Source: Bosea sp. 29B (GTDB lineage Bacteria > Pseudomonadota > Alphaproteobacteria > Rhizobiales > Beijerinckiaceae). From it: a DNA stretch of 64,000 bases. The stretch is taken from NCBI RefSeq assembly GCF_902506165.1, contig NZ_LR733817.1:124001-188000 (forward strand), written 5' to 3'. Shown in pieces: positions 63,173 through 64,000 of the stretch. Positions within the stretch are counted from its first letter, which is position 1. The number at the start of each line of letters is the position of its first letter. The notes under the pieces are model-generated. The model saw only the letters and a program-made list of their open reading frames with translations. It ran no database searches and had not been told where the DNA came from. The translations under genes and the position numbers were made by a program.

Positions 63173-64000
63173 TCAGCGCAGCAGAGACTGGCCGGTCATC
63201 TCGGCCGGCTGCTCCAATCCGAGCAGCGCAAGCAGCGTCGGCGAGACATCGGCGAGACGCCCCTCTGCCAACCCCTTCGCCTGCCCGCCGATCAGCATCA
63301 CCGGCACCGGAAAGGTGGTGTGGGCGGTGTGCGGATTGCCGGTGACGGGATCGACCATCAGCTCGGCATTGCCGTGATCGGCGGTGACCAGCAGCGCTCC
63401 GCCCTTGGCGAGGATCGCGTCGGCGATCTGGCCGAGACTGGTATCGATCGTCTCGACCGCCTTGATCGCCGCCGGGAGGACGCCGGTATGGCCGACCATG
63501 TCGGGATTGGCGAAGTTCAGCACGAAGAGGTCGTACTGCCCGCTCTCGACCGCGGCGACGACCTTGCCGGTCAGCTCCGGCGCCGACATCTCCGGCTGCA
63601 GATCATAGGTCGCGACCTTCGGCGAGGGCGTCATGCTGCGCTCCTCGCCCTCGAACGGCTCCTCGCGCCCGCCATTGAAGAAATAGGTGACGTGTGGGTA
63701 CTTCTCGGTCTCGGCGAAGCGGATCTGCTTCAGGCCCGCCTTCGACACGGTCTCACCGAGCCCGTTGGCGAGGCTCTGCGGCGCAAACAGCGCCGGCATG
63801 ATCGGATCGAGCTCGGAGCTGTAGGAGGTCATCCCGACCGCGCCGACGAGCTTGGGCATGCGTGGCCGCGGGAAGCCGCTGAATGCGGCGAAGAGCAGCG
63901 GCGCCAGGATCTCGCGGATGCGGTCGGCGCGGAAATTGAAGCTGAGCAGACCGTCGCCATCGGCCATGCCGCTGTAGCCGCCGATCACTGCCGGCTTGAT
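63173..64000 (-). CDS. gpmI: 2,3-bisphosphoglycerate-independent phosphoglycerate mutase, C-terminal part
   Basis: Partial gene: the 5' end lies beyond the window. About 275 residues remain. Metal and substrate motifs are NFRADR, YFFNGGREEPFEGEERS, NFANPDMVGHTG and TADHGNAE. The catalytic serine lies in the missing N-terminal part. It interconverts 3- and 2-phosphoglycerate in glycolysis. It converges on the LysR gene with an eight-base gap. Confidence 0.95.
   Translation of the reverse strand: MKPAVIGGYSGMADGDGLLSFNFRADRIREILAPLLFAAFSGFPRPRMPKLVGAVGMTSYSSELDPIMPALFAPQSLANGLGETVSKAGLKQIRFAETEKYPHVTYFFNGGREEPFEGEERSMTPSPKVATYDLQPEMSAPELTGKVVAAVESGQYDLFVLNFANPDMVGHTGVLPAAIKAVETIDTSLGQIADAILAKGGALLVTADHGNAELMVDPVTGNPHTAHTTFPVPVMLIGGQAKGLAEGRLADVSPTLLALLGLEQPAEMTGQSLLR

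Noticed and set aside
1..64000. tRNA genes, rRNA genes, CRISPR arrays, insertion sequences, prophage
   Set aside because: No cloverleaf with a CCA-type acceptor in the gaps, no regularly spaced repeats, and no transposase, integrase or phage gene was seen.

Overview
The window is GC-rich DNA of an alphaproteobacterium, most likely order Hyphomicrobiales (Rhizobiales) and of a Bosea/Methylobacterium-like type. The genus is an inference. The clues are a CtrA response regulator with a ChpT-type phosphotransferase beside a chemotaxis operon, a petABC cytochrome bc1 operon, small families typical of the order (DUF1134, DUF1285, a DUF6111-like protein, a one-helix coiled-coil protein), and palindromic repeats in the gaps. 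I see no rRNA, tRNA, CRISPR array, insertion sequence or prophage. About 62 protein genes fill the window. The high GC content gives almost every gene a long antisense or shifted open frame, and I left those out.

Layout. 1-3.4 kb: a minus-strand methylthioadenosine operon (mtnP, apt, mtnA, class II aldolase). 3.5-6.3 kb: petABC. 6.5-13.2 kb: an ABC exporter, trmL, hemF, a GNAT protein, then cca, a small membrane protein, a CoA pyrophosphatase and a DUF1285 protein. 13.4-20.3 kb: a four-gene plus-strand operon (MoxR ATPase, DUF58, DUF4159, and a large membrane protein) of unknown job. 20.5-24.4 kb: a tightly packed minus-strand operon (MDR dehydrogenase, a PTPS-like T-fold protein lacking its catalytic residues, glycosyltransferase, methyltransferase, perhaps a GNAT). 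24.4-27 kb: glucan glucosyltransferase mdoH coupled to an FkbM methyltransferase.

27-47.6 kb is mixed metabolism and envelope: TauE/SafE exporter, hyi-glk pair, acyltransferase, ABC-F protein, SDR, phosphoesterase, Nudix, cytochrome b561, ribA, a YfhO-like protein, HAD and PfkB genes, coiled-coil, DUF1134, YHS and cysQ. 47.9-59.4 kb is motility and cell cycle: chpT, cheA, cheW, cheY, cheB, cheR on the plus strand, ctrA on the minus strand, then fliI and fliJ, which are separated by two minus-strand genes. 59.4-64 kb: GNAT, TetR, a small protein, a quinone reductase with a divergent LysR regulator, and the 3' part of gpmI running off the window.

The most unusual points are the pterin-fold/sugar operon with a degenerate active site, overlapping perfect palindromes at 32990-33021 and 46137-46163, the strongly folded leader of the ABC-F gene, a shared nine-base ATGGTTAAC element upstream of both chpT and ctrA, and the split fliI/fliJ pair.
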